64,000 nucleotides of DNA. Origin: Candidatus Accumulibacter similis (GTDB taxonomy: Bacteria > Pseudomonadota > Gammaproteobacteria > Burkholderiales > Rhodocyclaceae). The notes under the pieces were generated by a model. The model was not told where the DNA came from and did no database searches. It was given only the letters and a program-made list of their open reading frames with translations. The position numbers and the translations under genes were made by a program. How positions within the stretch are numbered: the first letter of the stretch is position 1; each line of letters starts with the position of its first letter. Positions 16,112 through 25,000 of this stretch are shown one piece after another. The DNA is taken from the NCBI GenBank assembly GCA_013347225.1, contig CP054595.1, positions 2,042,415 to 2,106,414 on the forward strand, in the 5' to 3' direction.

Positions 16112-19100
16112 TCAAAGTACCCGCACCAACTCGGCGACGGCGCGAACATCCCCCTCGGCGGCTGGCTTCAGCACAATAGCACTGAAGTCGGGATTGATCG
16201 GTTTGAGGACAACCCGCTCATTGAGCACGGCATCGCCATCAGCCGCCTTCTCGCTGTGGTAGACCTTGAGCGTGTACTGACCACTGGTTTCCTCGTCTGT
16301 GACCCCGGCATGCCAGACGAGCAGCTTGCGGCCTTCTTTCGTGCCGCCAGGCACGGGCCGGAAGAGGCAATAACTGCCGGAAGGCACCAGAGGTTCCATC
16401 GAATGTCCAATGACCTGCGCCACGAACATGCCCTTCACCAGCTTGAACTCCTCCAGCACCGCCCATTCCTCGGTTTGATCGGCAAGTCCGGCCAGGGCGG
16501 ATTGCTCTTCGCTCCACAGACCGGCTGCCGCCTTCAGCGTGCTGAGGGGTACGCAGTTTTCATAGGGCATGAAATTCGGTGCTGACGGATGGATGGCCGG
16601 AAACGGGTAGATCGTCGCGCTGACATTGACCGTCGCGTCGCTCGGCACAGAGGGAGAGCCCGGCTTCTGATCGACGAACCAGTCATCAGAAGCCTCCACT
16701 TCCCTGGCCTTGATTCTTCCCACAACCGCCCTGGCGATACGGCGCATGTGGGTCCGCATAACGGTCTTGTCATACAGATCCTGGTACTGAATCGCCACCA
16801 CCTCGTATTCAGTGTTCAGCAACTCATCACGAATCTGCCGGTCTTTGGTCGCTGTTACCGCGTTGCCGTGCAGGTGCTCGCTCATGCCGTCCAGGTACAC
16901 GCAAACGCCCTCATACTGATCGTTGGGCGCATGGAAATAGACGTCCGGCCGGGTGGTGATTCCACCGCTCAGCGCGATCGGTTTCTCAGTCTCGAAGTTG
17001 ACCAGGCCGGCGGCCCTGAGCATCGCCGCGAGTTGCTGCTCCGGTGGATTGCCAGGTTTCTGTAACCGTGTTTCGTCGGGCAAGACCGCCGGGATCACGT
17101 GGCTGAAACGAACTTCCGCCCCCCACTCACGCAGATATGCCTGCGCGGTATGGCGATTCAGTTCGGCGTGGTAGAACGAATTGCGGAAGTGCTGCAGGCA
17201 GTCCACACACGAGGTTTCACAGGCCGACGGGCAATCCTCGACCAGGGCTAAGGTGTGCTCGACCACTGCGGGCCAGTGGGCAAGCATCTGCTCCAGCAGG
17301 CCCGATCCGCCGGGCATCGGGTCATACAGCAGTGCGTCGTATTTTTCTGTCCCGGGTTTGCCCAACACCTGCACCTGGAGGTCGGAAATCTCCATGTCCA
17401 GCACCTCGGCGGCGCCTTGGCGCAGTGACTCCATCAGGCTGTACGCCGCTTCCTTGGAGGCGCAGTCGGGCAACACCAATGAATCGGCCACCACCTCGGC
17501 ATAGAAGGCGATCTTCTGGATCGGGCGCCCGCAGCGCTCGATGTGATGCTCGTTGAAAGCGTCCAACTCTCTCTGTGTGCTCATCGGCGAGCGACTCTGA
17601 CCACATACCAGACAGACGGGATAGCCCAGGTCGCCGCGCGACTTCACCTGAGCCGCAGCGCCGACGTTGACCAGCCGCATGTGCAGGCCATGTTTCAGAT
17701 GCAGTGTGGCCGCCCCCCATTCGTAGGCGGGCCCGCCGGAATGCCGGCCCTGATCTTGGCCGAACACCGCCACCGGCATCTGGAAACGGTAGTCCTCATC
17801 GTCCGAGATGTACGAGTGATGCGGTGCGTCAACGTCGCAGACCTGGACGCCGAAGATGCTGGTCACGCCGATGGCCCCCGCCTGCGTCGGCGCCGCCACG
17901 CGGCCCAACCCACCGGTTTCCTCGATGGACTCATTCGCCAGATCGACCGCAAAGACGATCGGCTCTTCCGGCACCAAGTGAAAGGTGCGCGGCACGAACT
18001 TGTGGGCGTTGGCATAGATCAGGTTGCCGGGCACGTATTCGCGCACGGCCAGGGCGCTATTACGCCGCAACTCCCAATCCGAGATATCCGAGCCGAAGCG
18101 TGGTGCCACGTGCGTGATGCTGACAGTGCCCGTGTCGAGCCCGTAGCCCGGCAGAAAGCCTTCCGCGGCGAGCACACCATAAGTATTGGTGTCGTCAATG
18201 CCTTCTGCCTGATTGGCGCGGCGCCGGGCTTCGCCCTTCAATTTCTTGACCAGCCGCTCGCAGCGGCTGCGCAGCGCTTCTTCATCCGGGTCCATCGAGC
18301 CCTTGGCTGCAGCGACCTTGCGCAGTCGCTGCAACTGCCCCAAAGCCCATTGCAGCCGCTGGAACAGCCGGTCGACCACGACCTGCAATTCAGCAGTCAC
18401 CCGATCGATGATGTTCTGCAAGCGTATCGGGTTGACGACCTCGGCATCGGTTTCCGGCCACCCCTGCTGGAACGCGGCCTGCACCGCAAGCATCAGGCTG
18501 GCCCGATGCTGGCGTATCACATCCGCGAGCGCATCGACGGTCATCGGCGCCGGTCGCACCAAACCCTCCGGCGTGAACAAGAACGACTTGATCTGCTGCG
18601 GCAGGCAGGTACGCATGGCGTTCTGCAATGCCTCGAGTTGGCCCTCCGGCAAAGCCTTTGCTCGCAGCATACTGAACAAGGAAGTCAGCACTGCGGCATG
18701 AACATGCTTGGCCACCATAACCGGGTTGCGCAGATTGAAGCTGGGCGGCTCGACCAGCCCTTCCAGCATTTTCAGCGGCTCGTTGAAATAGGCCCGGTCA
18801 TGGCTGGCCGCCCGTGCATAGGTGATGTCCAGCGCCATGCGGAACTGGCGGCCCGCCCGCCCTGCCCGCTGCCAATAGTTGGCGGGCAGCGGTGGCACAT
18901 TGCGCATCAGCACCGCGTCCAGCGACCCGATGTTCACCCCCATCTCCAGGGTCGGCGTGCACACCAGCGTGTTGATGCGTTCGCCGTCGCTCTTGAAGGC
19001 ATTCTCGATACGTTCGCGCTCGGCCCCCGGAATCTGTGCCGAGTGCTCCTTCGCCCTCAGCATCGCGAATTCCTGGTCGAGCATCAGCAGATCGTAGTTG

Positions 19101-22066
19101 TCCAGATTCTCCGGCTCGAACACTAGCGTACCGCTGCAGCGCCATGCCATGCAGGTCATGCCGGGGTTGCTGCGCGCATGCAGCCGGCGGCAGGTTTGGC
19201 AGCGGTACATGCCCGTGTCCGGGCGCAACATCAGCCGGTTGACATCGACCTGATGCGCGCCCGCGCAGCCCGGCAGCAACCTGCCTCGTGCCCCCAGCAA
19301 CTGTACCGGCGCCAACAACTGAAGGTCTTCGCTGACCAGCTTCCACATTTCATCAAGAAATGGCTGAACCTCGTCCGGCACGACACCCCATGCCGCCGCC
19401 GCCTGCTTGGCCACAGTTCCGTAGCTGCTGTACCACTGCTTGATGCGGCCATCGTCGTCCTGCGTGTCGCGCTGGAACTTGAGCGCAGAAGGAACCCCCT
19501 TCATCGAAGGCAGATAGCCGCGCAGCATCTGGACCTCACCGTCGAGCCAGAACTTCGAGTACACCTTCGTCACGCTGTCGAACAACATGCGACGTGAGCG
19601 CGCCGCATCCAGTAAGGAAGCTACGCCGTCGACCAATGCCTCGACCTTGCACCCGAGGCGCTTGGCCCAACGCAGCAGCACTGGGTGATCGTCTTTGAGC
19701 CCCAGGTAGTCGATCTTCAGGCGCCCCATCGGCTCCAGGCCGACGCGCTGCCGCCCCCCCACCGACAGTTCCCGCAGTATCTGCACACGCAAGAACCACT
19801 TGCGTTCCTGCCCGTGCGCCTGGCCCGCCTCGGACTTCGGCTCCGCCCGCCAAACCTCGGGTATCAAGGCCCTCGATAACTCGTCATCGGCATCCAGCGT
19901 TACATCCAGCCACAAGGTCAGGTCGCTCACCGAAATCGGCGCCTGCCGCAGTTTCTGGAAGATTAGTTCGCGCAAGCGAAACCGGCGCGAGCGATCCTGC
20001 ATCCAGCCCGCCTGAAACGCCGCGTCCTGACGGTTGTCGGCGAAGACCAGTAGGCGTCGGCGCTCGGCGCGGTGGATCATGCTTTGCGCCAGGACGTGCA
20101 CGTCGGCCACCGTCGTAGCTCGTACCGGGCGGGCGGGCTCGCGGTAACTGCCGCTGAATCGGCGACCGGTCGCACCGCAGGACACACACCGGGTTAGCTT
20201 GCCCGGGTTATCTTCCTTCTGCTGGACGAAGTACAGCGGCTTCAACACCTTGTCGCGGCCGCAGCCGACACACTCGGTAACATTGCTGTCATGCACAGTG
20301 CCGCAGTAGCGGCAGGCAAACAGCGTCTCGGTACGCACGGGGTCGTCTTCGGTCTCCGCGCCCACCTGGTGGTCCAGCGACAAGGCCCGAAGGCCGCCCA
20401 GATTGATCTCGGTGCCGCGCCAGACCCGTCCTGAGCCCTCCGCACTGCCGCCGCCCGGCTTCGGGCCGGTGAAGTTGAAGTCTTCAAGGCCATGCTCGAA
20501 GTAGTGCTGACCGCAAGTGGTGCAACTCAGCAACGGGAAGCGATGCAAGTCGGCATCATCCGCCAACGCGTCTTCGGCTGACAACCACAAGCGGGCTTCC
20601 TTGCTCAGTTCGGGGAAGGTCACCACTGCACCACTCACGCCGCGGACAAAGCCGTGAACCACCGGACGCAACAGCGGTCGCCCGCCCTGGCGCGAAGCAG
20701 CGCCCAGGGCCAGCCACACCAGAATCTCTTCCTGCGAAATCGGCCGCCCGAGGGTGTCACCTAAGCTGGTCAGAAGGTCTTGCAGCTTGCGTGGTTTGCG
20801 CAGCGCCTCGGCAATCTGGAATACGACTTCGTTGTGACTCAGCCACTGGCACATCGCCTCGCGCCAGTTGCCCGCCGGCAGGCGGTCGCCGGTAGCCGAT
20901 TGAAACCACACGCGCAGCGACTGCACCGCCGCTTCGCCGGCATCGTCGCGGTCCACCTGACTCAACACCTCCAGCAAGGTCTGTAGCTGTAGCGCCTGGT
21001 TGCCGTTCAACGGTGGGCTGGCCTTGCGTGGGGTGCCCCACAGATCATTCTCGTAGGACTCGCCGACCAGCGCCACCTTGCTGCCATCGACCCCGAAAAA
21101 GCGACTGGCAAAGTCGCGTCCGGCTTCCAGCCCGTTCACCGGGTCGGCGATCGTCGCGGACGTGGCGATACAGGTCGTGCTGGCTTCGTCCTTGCCGCAG
21201 TAGGCACGCAAACGCCGGATCAGGCAGGCGGTCTCGCCGCCCTGTGCGCCGGTGAAAGTGTGTGCCTCGTCGAACACCAGAAATTCGAGCGGCGCGTTAT
21301 CGAACAGATCCAGATCCTGCTGGCGGGTCAGCAGCAGTTCCAACTGCTTCACGTTGGTCAGCAGGATGCGCGGCTGGTCACCCGGCTTGCGCATCGCCTC
21401 GCGGCTGGCACGCTCTTCCGCAGGATGGAGCGCGCGGTCCTGATTCTGAAGCTGCATGATGGCCAGCTTGGCCTTGTAGTCGGTCGCCGTGCTGCCCGGC
21501 GGCAGGCGCACTCCGGTCACATCAGCCTCGGTACGCGGCGTTTTGCCAACGTACATCCCGAAGCTGACGCCCGTGCCAGCGAGTAGGGCTCGCATGCGCT
21601 GCAACTGATCTTCAGCCAACGCATTCATCGGATAGACGATCACGGCGGTGATACCTGCCGGCGCCGCCTGGTCACGCAGTTGCAGGCAGCGGCTGATGAT
21701 CGGCAGCAGGAAGCACTCGGTCTTGCCCGAGCCAGTGCCCGTGGCCACCAGCGTCGGTTGGCCAGCATGGATCGCGCGGATCGCCTGCTCCTGATGCAGA
21801 TAGGCCGACGGATAAGGCGACAACTGGCGCAGGTGCGGGTGCAGTATCGCATCCTTCACCAGTTGCTCCAGCGAGGCCCCCTGCTGGAAGGTGCGCGACA
21901 GCGAAATGAAGGGGCCTTTCATCAACGGCGTGTTGCGTGTCTGCTCCAGGTTCAGCAATGCTCGCATCTGCTGGTACAGGCCCGCATCCGCAAACGCGTA
22001 GGTGCTGAGCTGGTAGCGCAGAAAGTCGCCGACCACCTGCTCGGTGTAGGTGATGGGGTTCAACAT
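16112..22066 (-). CDS. DEAH helicase / DUF1998 protein with Vsr-like and LexA/S24-like C-terminal domains
   Basis: The protein has 1984 aa. SF2 motifs: Walker A ATGTGSGKT (about 108-116), DEAH (266-269), ATSATI, and QRAGRAGR in the second RecA lobe. Cys pairs in the middle (CTTCGQHY, CRYCG, CVGCG, CVSCG) suggest zinc ribbons. The DUF1998/MZB four-Cys cluster is at 1612, 1616, 1620 and 1623. Residues about 1675-1785 resemble a Vsr/DUF559 nuclease fold (R-P-D-V-Y-F, V-Y-L-D-G, K-D-R-Q-I-R). Residues about 1835-1984 resemble an S24/LexA peptidase, with Ser1889 in GHSMEP and Lys1934 in YTLKVYHS. Its start overlaps the methyltransferase stop (TGATG), so they are coupled. It could be a DrmA-DrmB fusion or a DruE/MrfA-type helicase; helicase and DUF1998 are sure, the name is not. 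Confidence 0.85.
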   Translation of the reverse strand: MLNPITYTEQVVGDFLRYQLSTYAFADAGLYQQMRALLNLEQTRNTPLMKGPFISLSRTFQQGASLEQLVKDAILHPHLRQLSPYPSAYLHQEQAIRAIHAGQPTLVATGTGSGKTECFLLPIISRCLQLRDQAAPAGITAVIVYPMNALAEDQLQRMRALLAGTGVSFGMYVGKTPRTEADVTGVRLPPGSTATDYKAKLAIMQLQNQDRALHPAEERASREAMRKPGDQPRILLTNVKQLELLLTRQQDLDLFDNAPLEFLVFDEAHTFTGAQGGETACLIRRLRAYCGKDEASTTCIATSATIADPVNGLEAGRDFASRFFGVDGSKVALVGESYENDLWGTPRKASPPLNGNQALQLQTLLEVLSQVDRDDAGEAAVQSLRVWFQSATGDRLPAGNWREAMCQWLSHNEVVFQIAEALRKPRKLQDLLTSLGDTLGRPISQEEILVWLALGAASRQGGRPLLRPVVHGFVRGVSGAVVTFPELSKEARLWLSAEDALADDADLHRFPLLSCTTCGQHYFEHGLEDFNFTGPKPGGGSAEGSGRVWRGTEINLGGLRALSLDHQVGAETEDDPVRTETLFACRYCGTVHDSNVTECVGCGRDKVLKPLYFVQQKEDNPGKLTRCVSCGATGRRFSGSYREPARPVRATTVADVHVLAQSMIHRAERRRLLVFADNRQDAAFQAGWMQDRSRRFRLRELIFQKLRQAPISVSDLTLWLDVTLDADDELSRALIPEVWRAEPKSEAGQAHGQERKWFLRVQILRELSVGGRQRVGLEPMGRLKIDYLGLKDDHPVLLRWAKRLGCKVEALVDGVASLLDAARSRRMLFDSVTKVYSKFWLDGEVQMLRGYLPSMKGVPSALKFQRDTQDDDGRIKQWYSSYGTVAKQAAAAWGVVPDEVQPFLDEMWKLVSEDLQLLAPVQLLGARGRLLPGCAGAHQVDVNRLMLRPDTGMYRCQTCRRLHARSNPGMTCMAWRCSGTLVFEPENLDNYDLLMLDQEFAMLRAKEHSAQIPGAERERIENAFKSDGERINTLVCTPTLEMGVNIGSLDAVLMRNVPPLPANYWQRAGRAGRQFRMALDITYARAASHDRAYFNEPLKMLEGLVEPPSFNLRNPVMVAKHVHAAVLTSLFSMLRAKALPEGQLEALQNAMRTCLPQQIKSFLFTPEGLVRPAPMTVDALADVIRQHRASLMLAVQAAFQQGWPETDAEVVNPIRLQNIIDRVTAELQVVVDRLFQRLQWALGQLQRLRKVAAAKGSMDPDEEALRSRCERLVKKLKGEARRRANQAEGIDDTNTYGVLAAEGFLPGYGLDTGTVSITHVAPRFGSDISDWELRRNSALAVREYVPGNLIYANAHKFVPRTFHLVPEEPIVFAVDLANESIEETGGLGRVAAPTQAGAIGVTSIFGVQVCDVDAPHHSYISDDEDYRFQMPVAVFGQDQGRHSGGPAYEWGAATLHLKHGLHMRLVNVGAAAQVKSRGDLGYPVCLVCGQSRSPMSTQRELDAFNEHHIERCGRPIQKIAFYAEVVADSLVLPDCASKEAAYSLMESLRQGAAEVLDMEISDLQVQVLGKPGTEKYDALLYDPMPGGSGLLEQMLAHWPAVVEHTLALVEDCPSACETSCVDCLQHFRNSFYHAELNRHTAQAYLREWGAEVRFSHVIPAVLPDETRLQKPGNPPEQQLAAMLRAAGLVNFETEKPIALSGGITTRPDVYFHAPNDQYEGVCVYLDGMSEHLHGNAVTATKDRQIRDELLNTEYEVVAIQYQDLYDKTVMRTHMRRIARAVVGRIKAREVEASDDWFVDQKPGSPSVPSDATVNVSATIYPFPAIHPSAPNFMPYENCVPLSTLKAAAGLWSEEQSALAGLADQTEEWAVLEEFKLVKGMFVAQVIGHSMEPLVPSGSYCLFRPVPGGTKEGRKLLVWHAGVTDEETSGQYTLKVYHSEKAADGDAVLNERVVLKPINPDFSAIVLKPAAEGDVRAVAELVRVL

Positions 22067-25000
22067 CAGAACAAGCCTCCCTGCTTGTAGGCAGCCGGTT
22101 CCTCTGCGGCCAGCAGTGCGGTGCTGCTGGCGTCGTCAGTCGGATACTGCGGTGGAACGATGCGGCGGATCAGCGTGGCATGCGCTGCGCATTCTTCCCA
22201 AGAGCGAGTGACATCCTGGCCTAGCTGCCAATCCAGGAACCTCGGTCCAAGCCGCGACGCCACGGGCTGCGGCTCCTGGGCCCGGTCGTCTTGACCCATG
22301 CTGAATTCGGCCAGGCGCAGGGTCTCTGGCACCAACCAACCATCGCCCTCATTCTGCGTCAAGAATCCGTTTAGCCCTTTCTGCTCCAAGTCCTTGAATG
22401 CAATAAGTGACAATACCGTGTGACGTAGCTCGGGGTGTTTGTCTTTGTCCACTCGCCAAAGTCCTTTTGGGTTTGATGGGGCAACTCCCTGTGTCGCCAA
22501 AGGTTTGTCGCAGTCTTCAAGCACAAAACGTAAGTCATCGAAACTCAGTCCTTGGCAGTAGGCCACAAGAGCATCAAGAATGACCCGCCGCCGCAACCTA
22601 TCATGATATGTTATAGACATTAATTTCATCAGGCTAACATTCCCGATCGAGGGATAAACGAGGCGCAATTCAATCCAATTTCTACTGAATAAAGGCCCAG
22701 TCCAGTTGAGCGCGGCAGAATGCAAAACGATTGCTTCCTCGGCTACCTCTCCAACCTCTTTGACTAATGGGATCTCGGCAATAGAACTGTAGGTCATGGC
22801 GACAGCCCCAGTTCCTGTGGAGATTCGCACCCGTGCAAAGTAGTCGACCGCAAAGGAGTTGACTACTGCGTTGATCTTACAAACAGCGACACAATTGCGC
22901 ATAAACAGTATCGGAAGCATATTGCTCGACGGCAGCGCGGGGATAGATGCGCCGATAAACGTACGGGCATTTGTTGTGTTTGAAATACCTCTGAATCCAA
23001 ATCTATACGGAGTAATTCTCTTGCCACGCTGCGAAAAAACTTGGGCGTCCATCAAGAACTGGGGGGCAATAACCCGTTCTTGACTTGGGTGAAGCCGACG
23101 CCAGGATATTCTCTGCCCCGCACCGCCTGAGTAGGCTGATCCGCACCATTCGTATTGATTGACCATGGCGCCTTGGAATAATGGAAGCGCCACACTTTCA
23201 ATCTGATTCACACTGAGCGCATGAATCCCATCTCTTGACAAGACCAAGTCCACTTCCCGCTCAAGGACATTTCTCGGTCCCACATAGTTGGCCCATGGCC
23301 CTTTCAACCAGTGTCCATATTCATCTGCTTGGTAGCCCTGGGTCTCCCATTTCCACGTTGGCGAGAACAACTTTGAATCACTGGTCATGTCAAACTCGGT
23401 AGCGTAGTTGGCGCCCCAACCGCGTTCGCTAGGGTCGCCTAGCAATACACCATTCGCGTAAATCTTCTCAAGCACGCGAACGTCCCGCTCGCTGCGAATC
23501 TCTAGCAATGCTTTCGAATACGGCGAGAGTTGAATGACGCGCTCTCTCGGATATGAGAGGGCGTATTTATCAGCCTGAGCCCAATCGTCCACGTTGCGGT
23601 GCATGAAACCGGATCGAATTACCGCTGTCCGGCCACCCTTCTGTATGATGACCGCACAGAACTTGAAGGATCGGTGAATGTCGAAAACAGCTTCCCGATT
23701 CTCAAATCCAAATACCCACTGCCAATCACAATGATCCAGAAACATCTCACGCAGCTGCAAGGTGCCTTTGTCCGCGTAAATACCGCTGGGCACGATCATG
23801 CCCATGCGCCCCTGGGACCGCAGCAGCGCATGGCAGAGCTCCAGGAACATCTTGTAGGTGTTCAGGTCCGCCGAGCCCTGGTGCACGAAGGGGTGTGCCG
23901 GGTCTGCAAAGCCCTTGCGCTTGCTGCGCTGCGCCTTCCACTTCGCATGCAGCCGGGTTGACTCGGCAAAGCCGTTCTGGCCTCGGCCACCCAGGTTCAG
24001 GTCGTGCTTCTTCTTGCCGTCCTTGTCGGTGGTGACGCGGTCACCGAATGGCTGCCCCACACACTTCACCCAGTTGGACATGCCCTTGATGCCGGCGTTG
24101 TAGGCAATCCATTGGTGTTCTAGCGTTGGCAGGCTCTTGAAGTAGTCCAATTGTTTGGCCAGCGCCTCCTGCTTGCCGTAGGCGCGGTAGAGCGGGTCGT
24201 GGTTGGAGAAGAACTCCTTGGAATTGGGCTTCTGGATCTCCCACGGTGGGTTGCCCAGCATGGCGTCAAAGCCGGGCTGGCTGGCCGTGAACACATCCGG
24301 GAACTCCAGCTCCCAGTGGAAGAAGCGGCGCCGGCGTGCCTCGTCTCGGGCCAGCGCGAGCGCTGCCTCTCCGGGTAGCACAAAATCGAACGGAAGCGGC
24401 GCCAAATCGATCTGTTCGCCGGGCCAGAACCACAGCGTGCACCACAGGTCCATCCGGGCCTTGAGTGCGTGGTAGTGCGGGTTATTCAATACCTTGTCGC
24501 GGTACATGGTGGCGCGCTTGTCACTGTCATGCACTGGCAGGCGGTGCAGCGCGCGGAAGACTTTCAGCAGTTCGTCATGCACGTCGCTGGCTTCGGTCGC
24601 CGAGCCAAGGTTCATCTGGCCCGCCAACTGTGCGCGCAGTTGCTCGGGCACGGCCTTGCCCTGGTTGTTGATGGCCGCCGTGAACTTGTCGCCCTGCTTC
24701 TTGCCCTTGGCGTTCACGTAGAAGTGGTTGACCAGGTTGCCGGGTTTGTCCTTGTGGTAGTCCTTGTCGCCGCCTTCGCGCGCCCAGGCCATTGCGGGAT
24801 AGTCGCGGTAGGTATCGAACCAGGCGCCGACCAGCGAATTGCCGACCTTCAGCTTATGGTCCAGGAACCCGAAGGGAAGATCCCGGTCCATGGTCTCGAC
24901 CCACAGCGCCATTCGCCCAAGCTCGACCGCCAGCGGATCCAGATCCACGCCGTATAGGCAGCGCTCGACAATGTGGCGCTTTAGCTGGGCGCGCAGCGCT

